Below are positions 50,152 through 58,463 of a stretch of 64,000 bases of DNA, in pieces (positions within the stretch are counted from its first letter, which is position 1; each line of letters begins with the position of its first letter). The translations under genes and the position numbers were made by a program. Location of the stretch: the NCBI GenBank assembly GCA_041394945.1, contig JAWKHH010000003.1, positions 186,001 to 250,000 on the forward strand, written 5' to 3'. Origin of the DNA: Bryobacteraceae bacterium (GTDB lineage: Bacteria > Acidobacteriota > Terriglobia > Bryobacterales > Bryobacteraceae). The notes beneath the pieces were generated by a model. The model worked only from the letters and a program-made list of their open reading frames with translations, was not told where the DNA came from and made no database searches.

Positions 50152-51345
50152 CTAGAATCCTTCCAGGCTGGTGACGGTCTTTCCGTCGAGGCGGGCGACG
50201 AACGGACCATCGTCCCCAACCCCAACCACGCGCGAATCGCCATCTTCGGTGAACTCGCACCGCGTCCACTTCTTCTTGAGGACCTCTTTGTAGGCTTTGA
50301 AGAAATCGGCCGCATACTTCTCGGTGGCCCACGCCGACGCGTACGCCAGGCCAACCTTGTCCTTGTTCTTCTTGTGCTCCCAGAGCGTGTACTGCCCGCC
50401 GCGCCATCCTTCGGCGATCAGTTCGAGCGACGAGTTGTACTGCTTGAGCAGAATCGTGTGATCGAACTCGCCCACCGTTCCTTCGGCCAGTTCCTTCCAT
50501 TCCTTTCTCGATTCCGGAACCGGCGTCTTCACCGCCACCGGCTTGTCGCCGTCGATGTACTTCTCCGGATGCAGGATCTCGCGCGTCGATTGCGGCGAGC
50601 GGCGGAATACTTCGGCGAAGCCATCCTTGCCGAGCTTCTCGAGCACCTTCTGCTGGAACAGCATCCCGTAGGAATACGGAAACACCAGGGATTCGCGCAT
50701 GTAGAGCGGCACGCTCGAAAACACCGGAAAACCGCTGCCTGCCGCGCCCGCCATGCGGCTCATCATGCCGGCCATCGGGCCGCCGTCGAGCAGCGACTGC
50801 CCCAGCTTCTTCGCCGTGAACTCCGACATCAGCCACGTCGCCTGTCCCTCCATCACGGCCATTCGCGCCAGCGCGCCATCGTCGTTGGAGCCCGCCTTCT
50901 TCAGAAACTTCTCCAGTTTGAAATGCTGATCGGCGAGCGCGTGGGCCAGTTCATGAACCAGAGCCATGTCGCGCATGGCGCCGCCGTCGCCCTCGAGAAT
51001 CACCATCTTTTTCTTGCGGTAGTCGTAGAACGCGGCGGCCTGCTCGCTCATCAGATCGACCGTGGTTTTCTTGAGATCGAAATCGGCGGGGACGAACCCG
51101 AGCTTCTTCAGCGCCAGTTCCTCCACGCGGATCTCCTCAGGCTTCACCACGTCGCCGATGCGCTCCTCGAAGTACTCCTTGAGTTCCTCGCGCTTCATGG
51201 TGTGTTCGATCACGGGCGACTTTACCTCCAGCCCGGTGATCGCCGCAAGTTCGGCCAGGATCTCGGCCGTTTCCTGGGCCGGCGCCGCCATCACCGCCAG
51301 CAGGAATGGAGCCGTCAGACGGAGCGCAATCGTCATCGTTCGCAT
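50152..51345 (-). CDS. exported gluzincin-like metalloprotease-type protein
   Basis: A 397-residue protein with signal peptide (LTAPFLLAVMAAPAQE). A zinc motif HELAH is at 131-135 in DMALVHELAHALADQHF, and a downstream glutamate in MEGQATWLM (E166) fits a gluzincin third ligand. The rest of the fold (VPLYMRESLVFPYSYGMLF and C-terminal strands) is not a family I can name. It may be an active peptidase or a chaperone-like relative. Its start is 3 bp after the MFS exporter stop. Confidence 0.75.
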   Translation of the reverse strand: MRTMTIALRLTAPFLLAVMAAPAQETAEILAELAAITGLEVKSPVIEHTMKREELKEYFEERIGDVVKPEEIRVEELALKKLGFVPADFDLKKTTVDLMSEQAAAFYDYRKKKMVILEGDGGAMRDMALVHELAHALADQHFKLEKFLKKAGSNDDGALARMAVMEGQATWLMSEFTAKKLGQSLLDGGPMAGMMSRMAGAAGSGFPVFSSVPLYMRESLVFPYSYGMLFQQKVLEKLGKDGFAEVFRRSPQSTREILHPEKYIDGDKPVAVKTPVPESRKEWKELAEGTVGEFDHTILLKQYNSSLELIAEGWRGGQYTLWEHKKNKDKVGLAYASAWATEKYAADFFKAYKEVLKKKWTRCEFTEDGDSRVVGVGDDGPFVARLDGKTVTSLEGF

Positions 51346-51347
51346 CT

Positions 51348-52559
51348 TTACTTATTGTCGGATGCCGCAGGCCGTGGTTGTGCGCGCCACCAGATGGCGG
51401 CCGCCGTCAGCCCAAGCAGCGAGAACGCCGCCATCGTGGCGCGGACTCCGAACAAATCAGCGGCCGTCCCGCCGAGCAGGGCCCCGACGGGCAACATGCC
51501 GACGACGGTCATGGTATAGAGCGACATCACACGGCCGCGGTATTCGTCTTCGATCATCGATTGGATGGCGGTGTTGATGGCGGAGAGCATCTGGAAGACG
51601 CCGTAGCCCATGGAGGCCATGGCGGCCATGGAGAACCAGAACGACGGCGACCATGCGAAGGCGAAGAGCGAGAACGATGCCTGCAGCGCGGCGCGGAGGA
51701 TGAGGCGAGGCAGGCGCGAGGTATCGGGATGGCGGGCGAGGACGACGGTGCCGGTGACGGCGCCGACACCCATCGCGCCGAGGAGCAGTCCGAGTCCTTG
51801 CGAGCCGCGATGGAAGATGGCGTCGGCGAAGACGGGGGCGAGCACGGGGACGGGCGTTCCGGCGAGGTTGCCGAGCGCGGTGACGGCGAGGAGCGTGCGG
51901 ACGCGGCGGTGGGTCCATACATAGGCGAAGCCTTCGCGCAGGTGGCCGAGCATGGCGGTGGAGGCGGTGCGTTCGGGTTCGCCGGAGCGCATGGAGAGGA
52001 GGGAGACGATGACGGCGATGTAGGAGATGCCGTTGACGAGGAAGCAGACGCCTTCGCCGAACGCGGCGACGCAGAAGCCGCCGATGGAGGGGCCGACGAC
52101 GCGGGCGGCGTTGAAGGTCATGGAGTTGAGGGCGATGGCGTTGAGGAGGTCGTCTTTGCCGACGAGGTGGATGTACATCGACTGGCGGGCGGGGATTTCG
52201 AAGGCGTTGATCACGCCCCAGAGCACGGCCAGGGGCAGCAGCCAGCCCACCGTGATCCGCCCGCTCAGCGTGAGCCCGGCGAGCGTGAGCGCCTGCACCA
52301 TGAACAGGCACTGCGCGACGGTGACGATGCGGCGGCGGTTGAGCCGGTCCGCCGCGAGCCCGGCGAGGGGACCGAGGAGGAGGACGGGAATGTGATTGCA
52401 GAACCCCAGCGTCCCCATCCAGACCGTCGATTGAGTGAGCCGGTAGACAAGCCAGCTCTGCGCCACGCCCTGCATCCAGGTGCCCATCAATGAGATCACC
52501 TGGCCGCTGACAAACAGGCGAAAGTCGCGGTGGCGCAGGGCGCGGAATTGGTCGTGCAA
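51348..52559 (-). CDS. MFS transporter, EntS/MFS_3-like exporter
   Basis: A 403-residue 12-helix transporter. The opening FRALRHRDFRLFVSGQVISLMGTWMQ is typical of the MFS_3 (enterobactin-exporter-like) group, and the cytoplasmic loop motif appears as LAGLAADRLNRRRIV. Substrate unknown; the group commonly exports siderophores or drugs. It begins 5 bp after the MoaD/ThiS-like gene and is part of the HxlR-led minus-strand run. Confidence 0.9.
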   Translation of the reverse strand: MHDQFRALRHRDFRLFVSGQVISLMGTWMQGVAQSWLVYRLTQSTVWMGTLGFCNHIPVLLLGPLAGLAADRLNRRRIVTVAQCLFMVQALTLAGLTLSGRITVGWLLPLAVLWGVINAFEIPARQSMYIHLVGKDDLLNAIALNSMTFNAARVVGPSIGGFCVAAFGEGVCFLVNGISYIAVIVSLLSMRSGEPERTASTAMLGHLREGFAYVWTHRRVRTLLAVTALGNLAGTPVPVLAPVFADAIFHRGSQGLGLLLGAMGVGAVTGTVVLARHPDTSRLPRLILRAALQASFSLFAFAWSPSFWFSMAAMASMGYGVFQMLSAINTAIQSMIEDEYRGRVMSLYTMTVVGMLPVGALLGGTAADLFGVRATMAAFSLLGLTAAAIWWRAQPRPAASDNK

Positions 52560-52563
52560 TTAC

Positions 52564-52866
52564 CTAGGATAAGCCGCCGGCGATTGCCGCCAGTACGATC
52601 AGCGGCTCCGCGCCGCGCACAACCGCTTCCGGCAGCGGCGACTCTAAGGGGTCGTGGGAGAGGTCCTGTTGGCACGCGAAGAACCGGAGGAACGGACGCC
52701 GGACGCCGGTGCCCTGATCGCGAATGGTGCCGCGCAGCGCCGGGTAGCGGGCCTCCACCGCGTCGAGCACCGTCTTGATCGACGGCGCGCCATCCACCGC
52801 CACCGTCACCTCGGCCCCGCACTTGGCGATCACGCGCAAATGCCCCGGCAGCACCACGCGGATCAT
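52564..52866 (-). CDS. MoaD/ThiS-family beta-grasp protein
   Basis: A 100-residue ubiquitin-fold protein (MIRVVLPGHLRVIAKCGAEVTV, TVLDAVEARYPALRG) ending IAGGLS. Sulfur-carrier proteins of this family normally end in free GG; here two residues follow, so it would need trimming to be adenylated, or it is not a sulfur carrier. Its start overlaps the BNR-repeat gene by 4 bp. I recall MoaD/ThiS proteins next to BNR glycohydrolase-like genes in other soil bacteria, but this is from memory only. Confidence 0.8.
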   Translation of the reverse strand: MIRVVLPGHLRVIAKCGAEVTVAVDGAPSIKTVLDAVEARYPALRGTIRDQGTGVRRPFLRFFACQQDLSHDPLESPLPEAVVRGAEPLIVLAAIAGGLS

Positions 52867-53978
52867 GTCAGCGTCTGCACTTCCACCGACAGCACCGCGG
52901 GCAGATCACGCACAATCGCCGACCACGTGTCGCCGCCATCGGGCGAACAATACACCTGCCCGCCCGTGGTTCCGAAGTAGATGCCGCAGGAGTCGAGCGA
53001 GTCCACCGCCATCGCGTCGCGCAGCACGTTCACGTAGCAGTTCTCGCGCGGCAGCCCATTGCCAAGCTGCTCCCACTCGTTGCCGCCGCTCTTGCTGCGC
53101 CAAACGTCGAGCCGGCCGTCCACCGGATAGTGGAACTGATCGCTGGTGATCGGCGCCACGTAAATCGTCTCTGGCTCATGCGCGTGAACATCGATCACGA
53201 AACCGAAGTCCGTCGGAAGGTTGCCGCTCACCTCGCGCCAGTTGTCGCCGGCATCATCGGACCGCATCACGTCCCAATGCTTCTGCATGAATAGGGTATC
53301 CGGGCGCGAGGGATGAAACGCCACATGATGGACACAATGGCCGACTTCGGCGTTCGGATCGGGGATGTACTCCGATCGAAGGCCGCGGTTGATGGGCTTC
53401 CACGTCTTGCCACCGTCGTCGCTGCGAAACGCGCCCGCCGCGGAGATCGCGACGTAGATGCGGTTCGGATTGGCCGGGTCCACGATGATCGTGTGGAGGC
53501 ACATGCCCCCCGCGCCCGGCTGCCATTTCGGCCCGGAGCCATGCTCTCGGAGCCCCTTCAACTCGGTCCAGTTCTGCCCGCCGTCAACGGTATGGAAGAT
53601 CGCCGCGTCCTCCACACCCGCCAGCACCGCGTCCGGATCCGTGTGCGAGGGCTCCAGATGCCACACGCGCTTGAACTCCCATGGGTGCGGCGTGCCGTCG
53701 TACCACTGATGAGTGCCAGGCACGCCTTCGTAGGCGAACTTGTTGCCCGCGGTGTCCCAGTTCCTGCCGCCGTCGCGCGAGACGTGGATCATCTGGCCGT
53801 GCCAGCCGGTGGAGGGCGCCGCATAGATGCGATCGGGATCCGCCGGCGAACCTTTCATGTGATACACCTCCCAACCGGCGAAATGCGGGCCGGAGATGGA
53901 CCACTTGTCTCGCTTGCCGTCGGCTTCGAAAATGAAGGCGCCTTTCTTGGTGCCGGCGAGGACTCGGACTCTGCTCAT
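52863..53978 (-). CDS. BNR/sialidase-like beta-propeller protein, cytoplasmic
   Basis: A 371-residue propeller with repeated Asp-box motifs S-x-D-x-G-x-x-W: SRDGGRNWDT, VDGGQNWTE, SDDGGKTWKP, SDDAGDNWRE and SPDGGDTWSA. It opens MSRVRVLAGTKKGAFIFE with no signal peptide, so unlike secreted sialidases it should be intracellular. Catalytic arginines of true sialidases are not evident. Translationally coupled (4-bp overlaps) to the HxlR regulator upstream and the MoaD-like protein downstream. The frame stays open to 54716, but MSRVRV is the coupled start. Confidence 0.85.
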   Translation of the reverse strand: MSRVRVLAGTKKGAFIFEADGKRDKWSISGPHFAGWEVYHMKGSPADPDRIYAAPSTGWHGQMIHVSRDGGRNWDTAGNKFAYEGVPGTHQWYDGTPHPWEFKRVWHLEPSHTDPDAVLAGVEDAAIFHTVDGGQNWTELKGLREHGSGPKWQPGAGGMCLHTIIVDPANPNRIYVAISAAGAFRSDDGGKTWKPINRGLRSEYIPDPNAEVGHCVHHVAFHPSRPDTLFMQKHWDVMRSDDAGDNWREVSGNLPTDFGFVIDVHAHEPETIYVAPITSDQFHYPVDGRLDVWRSKSGGNEWEQLGNGLPRENCYVNVLRDAMAVDSLDSCGIYFGTTGGQVYCSPDGGDTWSAIVRDLPAVLSVEVQTLT

Positions 53979-54460
53979 GGATGTGCTCCTTGGCGTTTGG
54001 ATAGGCGTGCAATGGCCGCCTTGTCGAATTTGGGGATCAAAGGCATTGGGTCCCGATCGCGCCAGCGGCGGTGCGTTTCGGCGAGCGTTGCCTCGCGATT
54101 CGCGGCGATTGCGTCGATCATCGCCGGAGGCGCGCCGGTCTTTTCGTATCTGGCGCCCCACAACAGCAGTTCGAAAACGAGCGGCGCCAGCGCGATGCCC
54201 TTTTCGGTGAGGCGATAGCGGAGGCTGCGCCCGTCGGCGCGGTCCGGCTCGGTGGTGACGATGCCGGAGTCCCGCAGGCTGCGTAGCCGCGCGGCGAGTA
54301 TGTTCGTGGCGATGCCTTCGCCGGATTCCTGAAACTGCTTGAACGTCGTCAGGCCGCGGACCATCAGGTCGCGCACCACCAGCAGCGTCCAGCGGTCGCC
54401 CAGCACTTCGAGGGCGGCGCTTACCGGGCATCCGGACCGGCGGGTTCGCTGCGGCGGCAC
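53975..54460 (-). CDS. HxlR-family transcriptional regulator
   Basis: A 161-residue winged-helix protein of the HxlR type: CPVSAALEVLGDRWTLLVVRDLM (the conserved cysteine and helix 2), FKQFQESGEGIATNILAARL (recognition helix) and RYRLTEKGIAL (wing). HxlR proteins bind palindromes upstream of their own operon and sense electrophiles or oxidants through the N-terminal cysteine. Start is GTG 54460, with a perfect 21-bp palindrome 18 bp upstream. First gene of the run HxlR, BNR protein, MoaD-like, MFS exporter. Confidence 0.92.
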   Translation of the reverse strand: MPPQRTRRSGCPVSAALEVLGDRWTLLVVRDLMVRGLTTFKQFQESGEGIATNILAARLRSLRDSGIVTTEPDRADGRSLRYRLTEKGIALAPLVFELLLWGARYEKTGAPPAMIDAIAANREATLAETHRRWRDRDPMPLIPKFDKAAIARLSKRQGAHP

Positions 54461-54478
54461 TTTCCGAAGTTACCAGCG

Positions 54479-54499
54479 TTACTTGCATAATGCAAGTAA
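54479..54499. promoter_or_regulatory. 21-bp perfect palindrome, probable HxlR operator
   Basis: Arms TTACTTGCAT (54479-54488) and ATGCAAGTAA (54490-54499) around one central base. On the minus strand TTGCAT inside it is 17 bp from TAACTT, a candidate promoter just before the HxlR start, so bound regulator would block its own transcription. The divergent PQQ-propeller gene starts 52 bp away and may share control. Confidence 0.65.
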
Positions 54500-54551
54500 T
54501 ATCGGCGCGCTGAGAGACGCCCGCCCTCCCCCGGCTGCTAGCATCGGGGGG

Positions 54552-55925
54552 ATGATTCCGATTGTGCTCCTCGCCGCCACCCTTGCGTCCGCCGCGGACT
54601 GGCCGCGGTTTCGCGGCCCGAACGGCTCCGGCGTTTCCGGGGACGAGGGCGCGCCGCCGGTGGAGTTCGGCCCGGAAAAGAATGTCTTGTGGAAAGCGCC
54701 GGTTCCGTTCGGCCAATCGTCGCCGATCGTCGTGGACGGGCGCCTCTATCTCACGGCCACCAGCGGCGAGGACCTCATCACGCTCGCCTATGAAGCCGCT
54801 TCGGGCAAGCTTCTCTGGCGGCGCTCACTGAAACGCGCCCACACGCACAAAACGTACAAAGCCAACGACGGCGCGTCGCCGACGCCCACCGCCGACGCCG
54901 GCGGCGTCTACTCGTTCTTCGCCGACTTCGGACTCATCGCGTATTCGCCTTCGGGCAAGGAACGCTGGCGCATGCCGCTCGGGCCGTTCGACAACTTCTA
55001 TGGCATGGCCGCCTCCCCGGTGCTCTCGAACGGCATGGTGTATCTGCTGTGCGACCAGGTGCGCGGATCGTACCTGCTCGCCGTGGACGCCGCCAACGGG
55101 CGCGAACGCTGGCGCGCGGTCCGCGACGGGATGGGCGAAAGCTGGTCTACGCCGGTGATCTACAAAGACCAGGTGATCGCCGTCGGCTCCAAGCGCGTCG
55201 ATTCCTATCACGCGAGCACGGGCGAGCCGCGATGGTGGATTCCGATCTCGTCGATCGGCGCCATGGGTTCGCCGGCGATCCACGAAGGCCGCCTCGTCGT
55301 CACCACCGATGGAAGCGACGAGCCCTGGATGCCGACGTGGGCGGCGGAGCGCACGAAGCTCGACAAAAACGGCGACGGCAGGCTCTCGAGCGAAGAGTTC
55401 CGTGACGATAAGGACTGGTTCGAGCACTTCGCCTGGATCAACTCGAGCCACGACGCCTTCATCGATTCCACCGAATGGAACGCCGCGCGCGTCTATGGCT
55501 CCGGCGATTACGGCGTCGCCTCGATTACGCTCGATGGGAAGGGCAAGCTCGATGCGTCGGCGGTGGCGTGGCGATTCAAGCGTAACCTGCCCTACGTGCC
55601 TGCGCCGGTGCTGTACCGCGGCGTGCTGTACATCGTGAAAAGCGGCGGCATCGTCACCGCGCTCGACGCCCGGACAGGCGCGGTGCTGAAGCAGGGCCGG
55701 ACGGAGCAGGCGCCCGGAGACTATTTCTCGTCGCCCATTGCCGCAGGAGGAAGAATCTACGTGGCGAGCGCCGAAGGCAAGGTGAGCGTGATCCGGGCCG
55801 GCGCGGACTGGGAAGTGCTCCGCGTGAACGACATGGGCGAGGATTGCCTTGCAACGCCGGCTCTCATCGGCGGGCGAATCTTCCTGCGCACGCGCGGCGC
55901 TCTGTTCGCGTTCGGCGCACGGTGA
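54552..55925 (+). CDS. exported PQQ-type beta-propeller protein with inserted EF-hand
   Basis: A 457-residue protein with signal peptide MIPIVLLAATLASAADW and WPRFRGPNGSGVS, the usual start of PQQ_2 propellers of the WPxFRGPxGxG kind. Blades recur as YEAASGKLLWRRSL, VDAANGRERWRAV, YHASTGEPRWWI and LDARTGAVLKQG. A calcium-binding loop DKNGDGRLSSEEF lies around residue 275, followed by an acidic second helix pair (SSHDAFIDSTEW), so an EF-hand pair interrupts the propeller. Catalytic PQQ ligands are not evident. TAGCAT lies 7 nt before the ATG. Confidence 0.85.
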   Translation: MIPIVLLAATLASAADWPRFRGPNGSGVSGDEGAPPVEFGPEKNVLWKAPVPFGQSSPIVVDGRLYLTATSGEDLITLAYEAASGKLLWRRSLKRAHTHKTYKANDGASPTPTADAGGVYSFFADFGLIAYSPSGKERWRMPLGPFDNFYGMAASPVLSNGMVYLLCDQVRGSYLLAVDAANGRERWRAVRDGMGESWSTPVIYKDQVIAVGSKRVDSYHASTGEPRWWIPISSIGAMGSPAIHEGRLVVTTDGSDEPWMPTWAAERTKLDKNGDGRLSSEEFRDDKDWFEHFAWINSSHDAFIDSTEWNAARVYGSGDYGVASITLDGKGKLDASAVAWRFKRNLPYVPAPVLYRGVLYIVKSGGIVTALDARTGAVLKQGRTEQAPGDYFSSPIAAGGRIYVASAEGKVSVIRAGADWEVLRVNDMGEDCLATPALIGGRIFLRTRGALFAFGAR

Positions 55926-55929
55926 AACG

Positions 55930-56331
55930 TCACTCGACGTCTTTCCACACCTCTTCCTCAATGATCTTGCGCGTGGCGGCCTGCAGATACTCTCGCAACG
56001 CAGCGCTCAACTCCTGAAACTCAGGCCAGAGCGTGTTGTCGAGAAACGAGGGAGGAACACGGATCATCACCGTCGTGCGGCGCTGGCGCTGATAGCGGTA
56101 GGTGCGGATCCCGTAACGGTTGCAAAGAGCGACGAAGAGCTGGCGCGTCCAGTCGTCGCGCAGCCCGATTTTGTACTCGCGGGCCGGTTCGGTGGCGCCG
56201 GCGGAGGCGAGGCGTTTGCGGATTCGGTCGATCGCCTCGGCCGCGGCCAGCCGCTCGCCATCGGTGGTGGCGCCGGCGTAGAGCGCTTCAATACGGCGGA
56301 GCTTGTCGCGGAGGTTCTCAATGGACGACAC
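55930..56331 (-). CDS. hypothetical protein (133 aa), DUF2786-like N-terminus
   Basis: A 133-residue cytosolic protein starting at GTG 56331. The helical N-terminus (IENLRDKLRRIEALYAGATTDGERLAAAEAIDRI) resembles the DUF2786 type, and the remainder (LFVALCNRYGIRTYRYQRQRRTTVMIRVPPSFLDNT) alternates helix and strand. Proteins with this RQRRTTVMIR segment are, as I recall, widespread unknowns. It is convergent with the PQQ-propeller gene (4-bp gap) and 15 bp downstream of the serine-hydrolase gene. Confidence 0.65.
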   Translation of the reverse strand: MSSIENLRDKLRRIEALYAGATTDGERLAAAEAIDRIRKRLASAGATEPAREYKIGLRDDWTRQLFVALCNRYGIRTYRYQRQRRTTVMIRVPPSFLDNTLWPEFQELSAALREYLQAATRKIIEEEVWKDVE

Positions 56332-56346
56332 GGTTTCGCGCCGGGT

Positions 56347-57522
56347 TCAGGCGTAGACGGCTTGCTCGAAATCCTTGAGGACGGCGATCGCCTTCGGATC
56401 GACGAACGGCAGAAACTGCATCATGATCACGGCGCAGCGGTCGCTCCCGGGGTCGATCCAGTAAAAGGTATTGCTGATGCCGGCCCAGGCGAGGCTCCCG
56501 GCGGCGCGCCCGCGGACGTGAGGAGCCGGGTTGAGCAGAAAGCCGAGCGTGTAGCGATCGCTCGCGCCCGGGTGAACGTCCATGTCGGCGGAGACGGCGG
56601 GGTTCGTGGTCTTGAGGATCCCGGCGCGGAGCCGGCCGGTCTGGTTGGTCGAGAGCAGCCTGTAAGTTTCCGGCGAAAAGATACCTTCGCCGCGGCGGAG
56701 AATCAGTTGCCCGAAGCGGATGTAATCCGGTGCGGTGGAGTACAGCCCGCCCCCGCCGTTGAACGACTTCGGCGGATCCGGCTGCTTGCGCTCGTTGGGC
56801 TTCAGGGCGCCGTCGGCCTGGCGGCGATAGCCGGTCACAAGACGGTCGAACTTGGAGGCCGGGAGGATGAAGCTCGTGTCGTCCATCCCGAGCGGACCGA
56901 GGATGTGCCGCTGGAAGTAGTCTTCGAGAGTGAGCCCGGAAAGTCTTTCGACGAGGCGGCCGGCCACGTCGATTCCCTGGCCGTACTGCCAGCGTGTGCC
57001 GGGATCGAAAGCGAGCGGCTGCGGCGTGGACGCCGTAACGCCTTCGCTCTTCGACCAACGGTCCACTTCGCGGTCCCAAAGCCCGTAGGCGAGGCCGGAG
57101 GTGTGGCTCAGCAGGTGGTGCAGCGTCACGGCGCGTTTGGGCGCCCGTAGAACAGGCCGCCCCTTCGCGTCGAAGCCCGAAAGCACCTGCCGGCCGCGCA
57201 ATTCGGCGAGATGCCTTTCGGCCGGTTCGTCAAGCGCCACCCTCTTCTGCTCCACCAGCCGGAGCGCCGCCACGGACGTGATCGCCTTGGTCATCGAAGC
57301 GATCCCGAAGATCGAATCGATCTTCACCGGCGCGGCGGAACCGGCATCGCGCGTGCCAAACGCTCCCTGGTAGAGAACTTCCTTCGAATTCGCCACCATC
57401 GCGGTGACGCACGGGACGCCGTTGCGATCCATCGATTGGCGAATCGCCGCGTCCAGCCCGCCGGCGGCAGGCGCGCCCGCGGCGGCGAGGGAGGCCGCAA
57501 AGCGGCGGCGGGTGATCGGCAT
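56347..57522 (-). CDS. class C beta-lactamase-like serine hydrolase, Tat-type leader
   Basis: A 391-residue exported penicillin-binding-protein-like esterase/peptidase. The leader PITRRRFAASLAAAGAP has twin arginines. The S-x-x-K motif is SMTK in FGIASMTKAITSVAAL, the second motif falls in RWQYGQGIDV and SHTSGLAYG is the conserved substrate-side loop. Likely acts on beta-lactam-like or ester bonds in peptidoglycan or small molecules. The upstream ATG at 57531 would add three residues. Divergent from the HEAT protein. Confidence 0.87.
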   Translation of the reverse strand: MPITRRRFAASLAAAGAPAAGGLDAAIRQSMDRNGVPCVTAMVANSKEVLYQGAFGTRDAGSAAPVKIDSIFGIASMTKAITSVAALRLVEQKRVALDEPAERHLAELRGRQVLSGFDAKGRPVLRAPKRAVTLHHLLSHTSGLAYGLWDREVDRWSKSEGVTASTPQPLAFDPGTRWQYGQGIDVAGRLVERLSGLTLEDYFQRHILGPLGMDDTSFILPASKFDRLVTGYRRQADGALKPNERKQPDPPKSFNGGGGLYSTAPDYIRFGQLILRRGEGIFSPETYRLLSTNQTGRLRAGILKTTNPAVSADMDVHPGASDRYTLGFLLNPAPHVRGRAAGSLAWAGISNTFYWIDPGSDRCAVIMMQFLPFVDPKAIAVLKDFEQAVYA

Positions 57523-57596
57523 CGTTACCATAAGACCACAGATACTGAGGCTTTTTCCCGATTTCCAACGGCGCCGGAACGTGTCATCGTCGGGAC

Positions 57597-58406
57597 ATGT
57601 GGAAGCAGTGCACCTTGGCGGTGGCGGTGGCGGCGGCGGTGTGGGGCTTCGCCGCCGAGAAGACGGCGGCTTCGCGCGGCGTGCTTTCCGCGCACGAGAT
57701 CGAACGGATTGAAGCGCTCGAGCCGCAAGGTCAGGCTGTCTGGCTGCTCGAGCGCGTGGTGAACCAATACACGGGCGCGGAACCGATGCTACGGCGCCTG
57801 CTCCCCTCGTGGCAAGGCAAGCTGAAGCTCGACGACCGGCTCAACTCGCTGCTGAACGCGGCCCACAATTCGTCGGACCTCGGGGTGCGCGGCGTGGCCA
57901 TCGGTGTAACGCTCGCCGCCAGGAACGTCGAGTTGTCGGCGAACACGGTGGAGCGGCTGCGCCAATCCATTCAGGACGGCGAGGGCGATACGCCATGGAA
58001 CCTGTGGACGCTCGGGATGCTCGGCAACCGAGGCGTGGAGGTCGAGCGCGTGCGCCAGATCCTTGCGGACCGGCTTCGCGACGCGAACGCCTCGACCCGC
58101 TTTTGGGCGGTGGGATCGCTCGCCCTGCTCGGCGGCAAAGAAGACCTCGGGTACCTGCTATGGATGTTCCGCCACGAACCGGACCCCGGCGTCCGCGAAC
58201 ATGCGGCATGCAGCGTGGCCGAGAGCGGGATGTTCACACGCGAGCAACGGCGGGCGGCCATCCCCGAATTGCTCGGGATGATGGACGATCCGGACTTGGA
58301 TGAGCAGACGCGGAGTTGGGTCTTCCAGGCGCTCCAGGATATCTCCGGCAAGTCGTTTGGCTCGGATCGAACGGCATGGCGCAGATGGTTCGGATCGGAG
58401 TCATAG
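57597..58406 (+). CDS. exported HEAT-repeat protein
   Basis: A 269-residue protein with signal peptide MWKQCTLAVAVAAAVWGFAA and helical HEAT-like repeats from ~60 to 255 (LNAAHNSSDLGVRGVAIGVTLAA, RDANASTRFWAVGSLALLGGKED, RHEPDPGVREHAACSVAESG, DDPDLDEQTRSWVFQALQDISG). Probably a periplasmic scaffold or adaptor. It lies 57 bp upstream of the TonB receptor, separated by a good promoter, so it is likely its own unit. Confidence 0.75.
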   Translation: MWKQCTLAVAVAAAVWGFAAEKTAASRGVLSAHEIERIEALEPQGQAVWLLERVVNQYTGAEPMLRRLLPSWQGKLKLDDRLNSLLNAAHNSSDLGVRGVAIGVTLAARNVELSANTVERLRQSIQDGEGDTPWNLWTLGMLGNRGVEVERVRQILADRLRDANASTRFWAVGSLALLGGKEDLGYLLWMFRHEPDPGVREHAACSVAESGMFTREQRRAAIPELLGMMDDPDLDEQTRSWVFQALQDISGKSFGSDRTAWRRWFGSES

Positions 58407-58425
58407 GGCTCATTCAAACTTTCGA

Positions 58426-58454
58426 TTGACGACGGCGGCGAATTCTCGTATTCT
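58426..58454 (+). promoter_or_regulatory. sigma70-type promoter of the TonB receptor gene
   Basis: TTGACG (58426-58431), exact 17-bp spacer, TATTCT (58449-58454), only 9 nt from the ATG at 58464. This is the best two-box promoter in the window and places the transcript start next to the start codon, with no Shine-Dalgarno. Confidence 0.5.
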
Positions 58455-58463
58455 GCCCCCATC

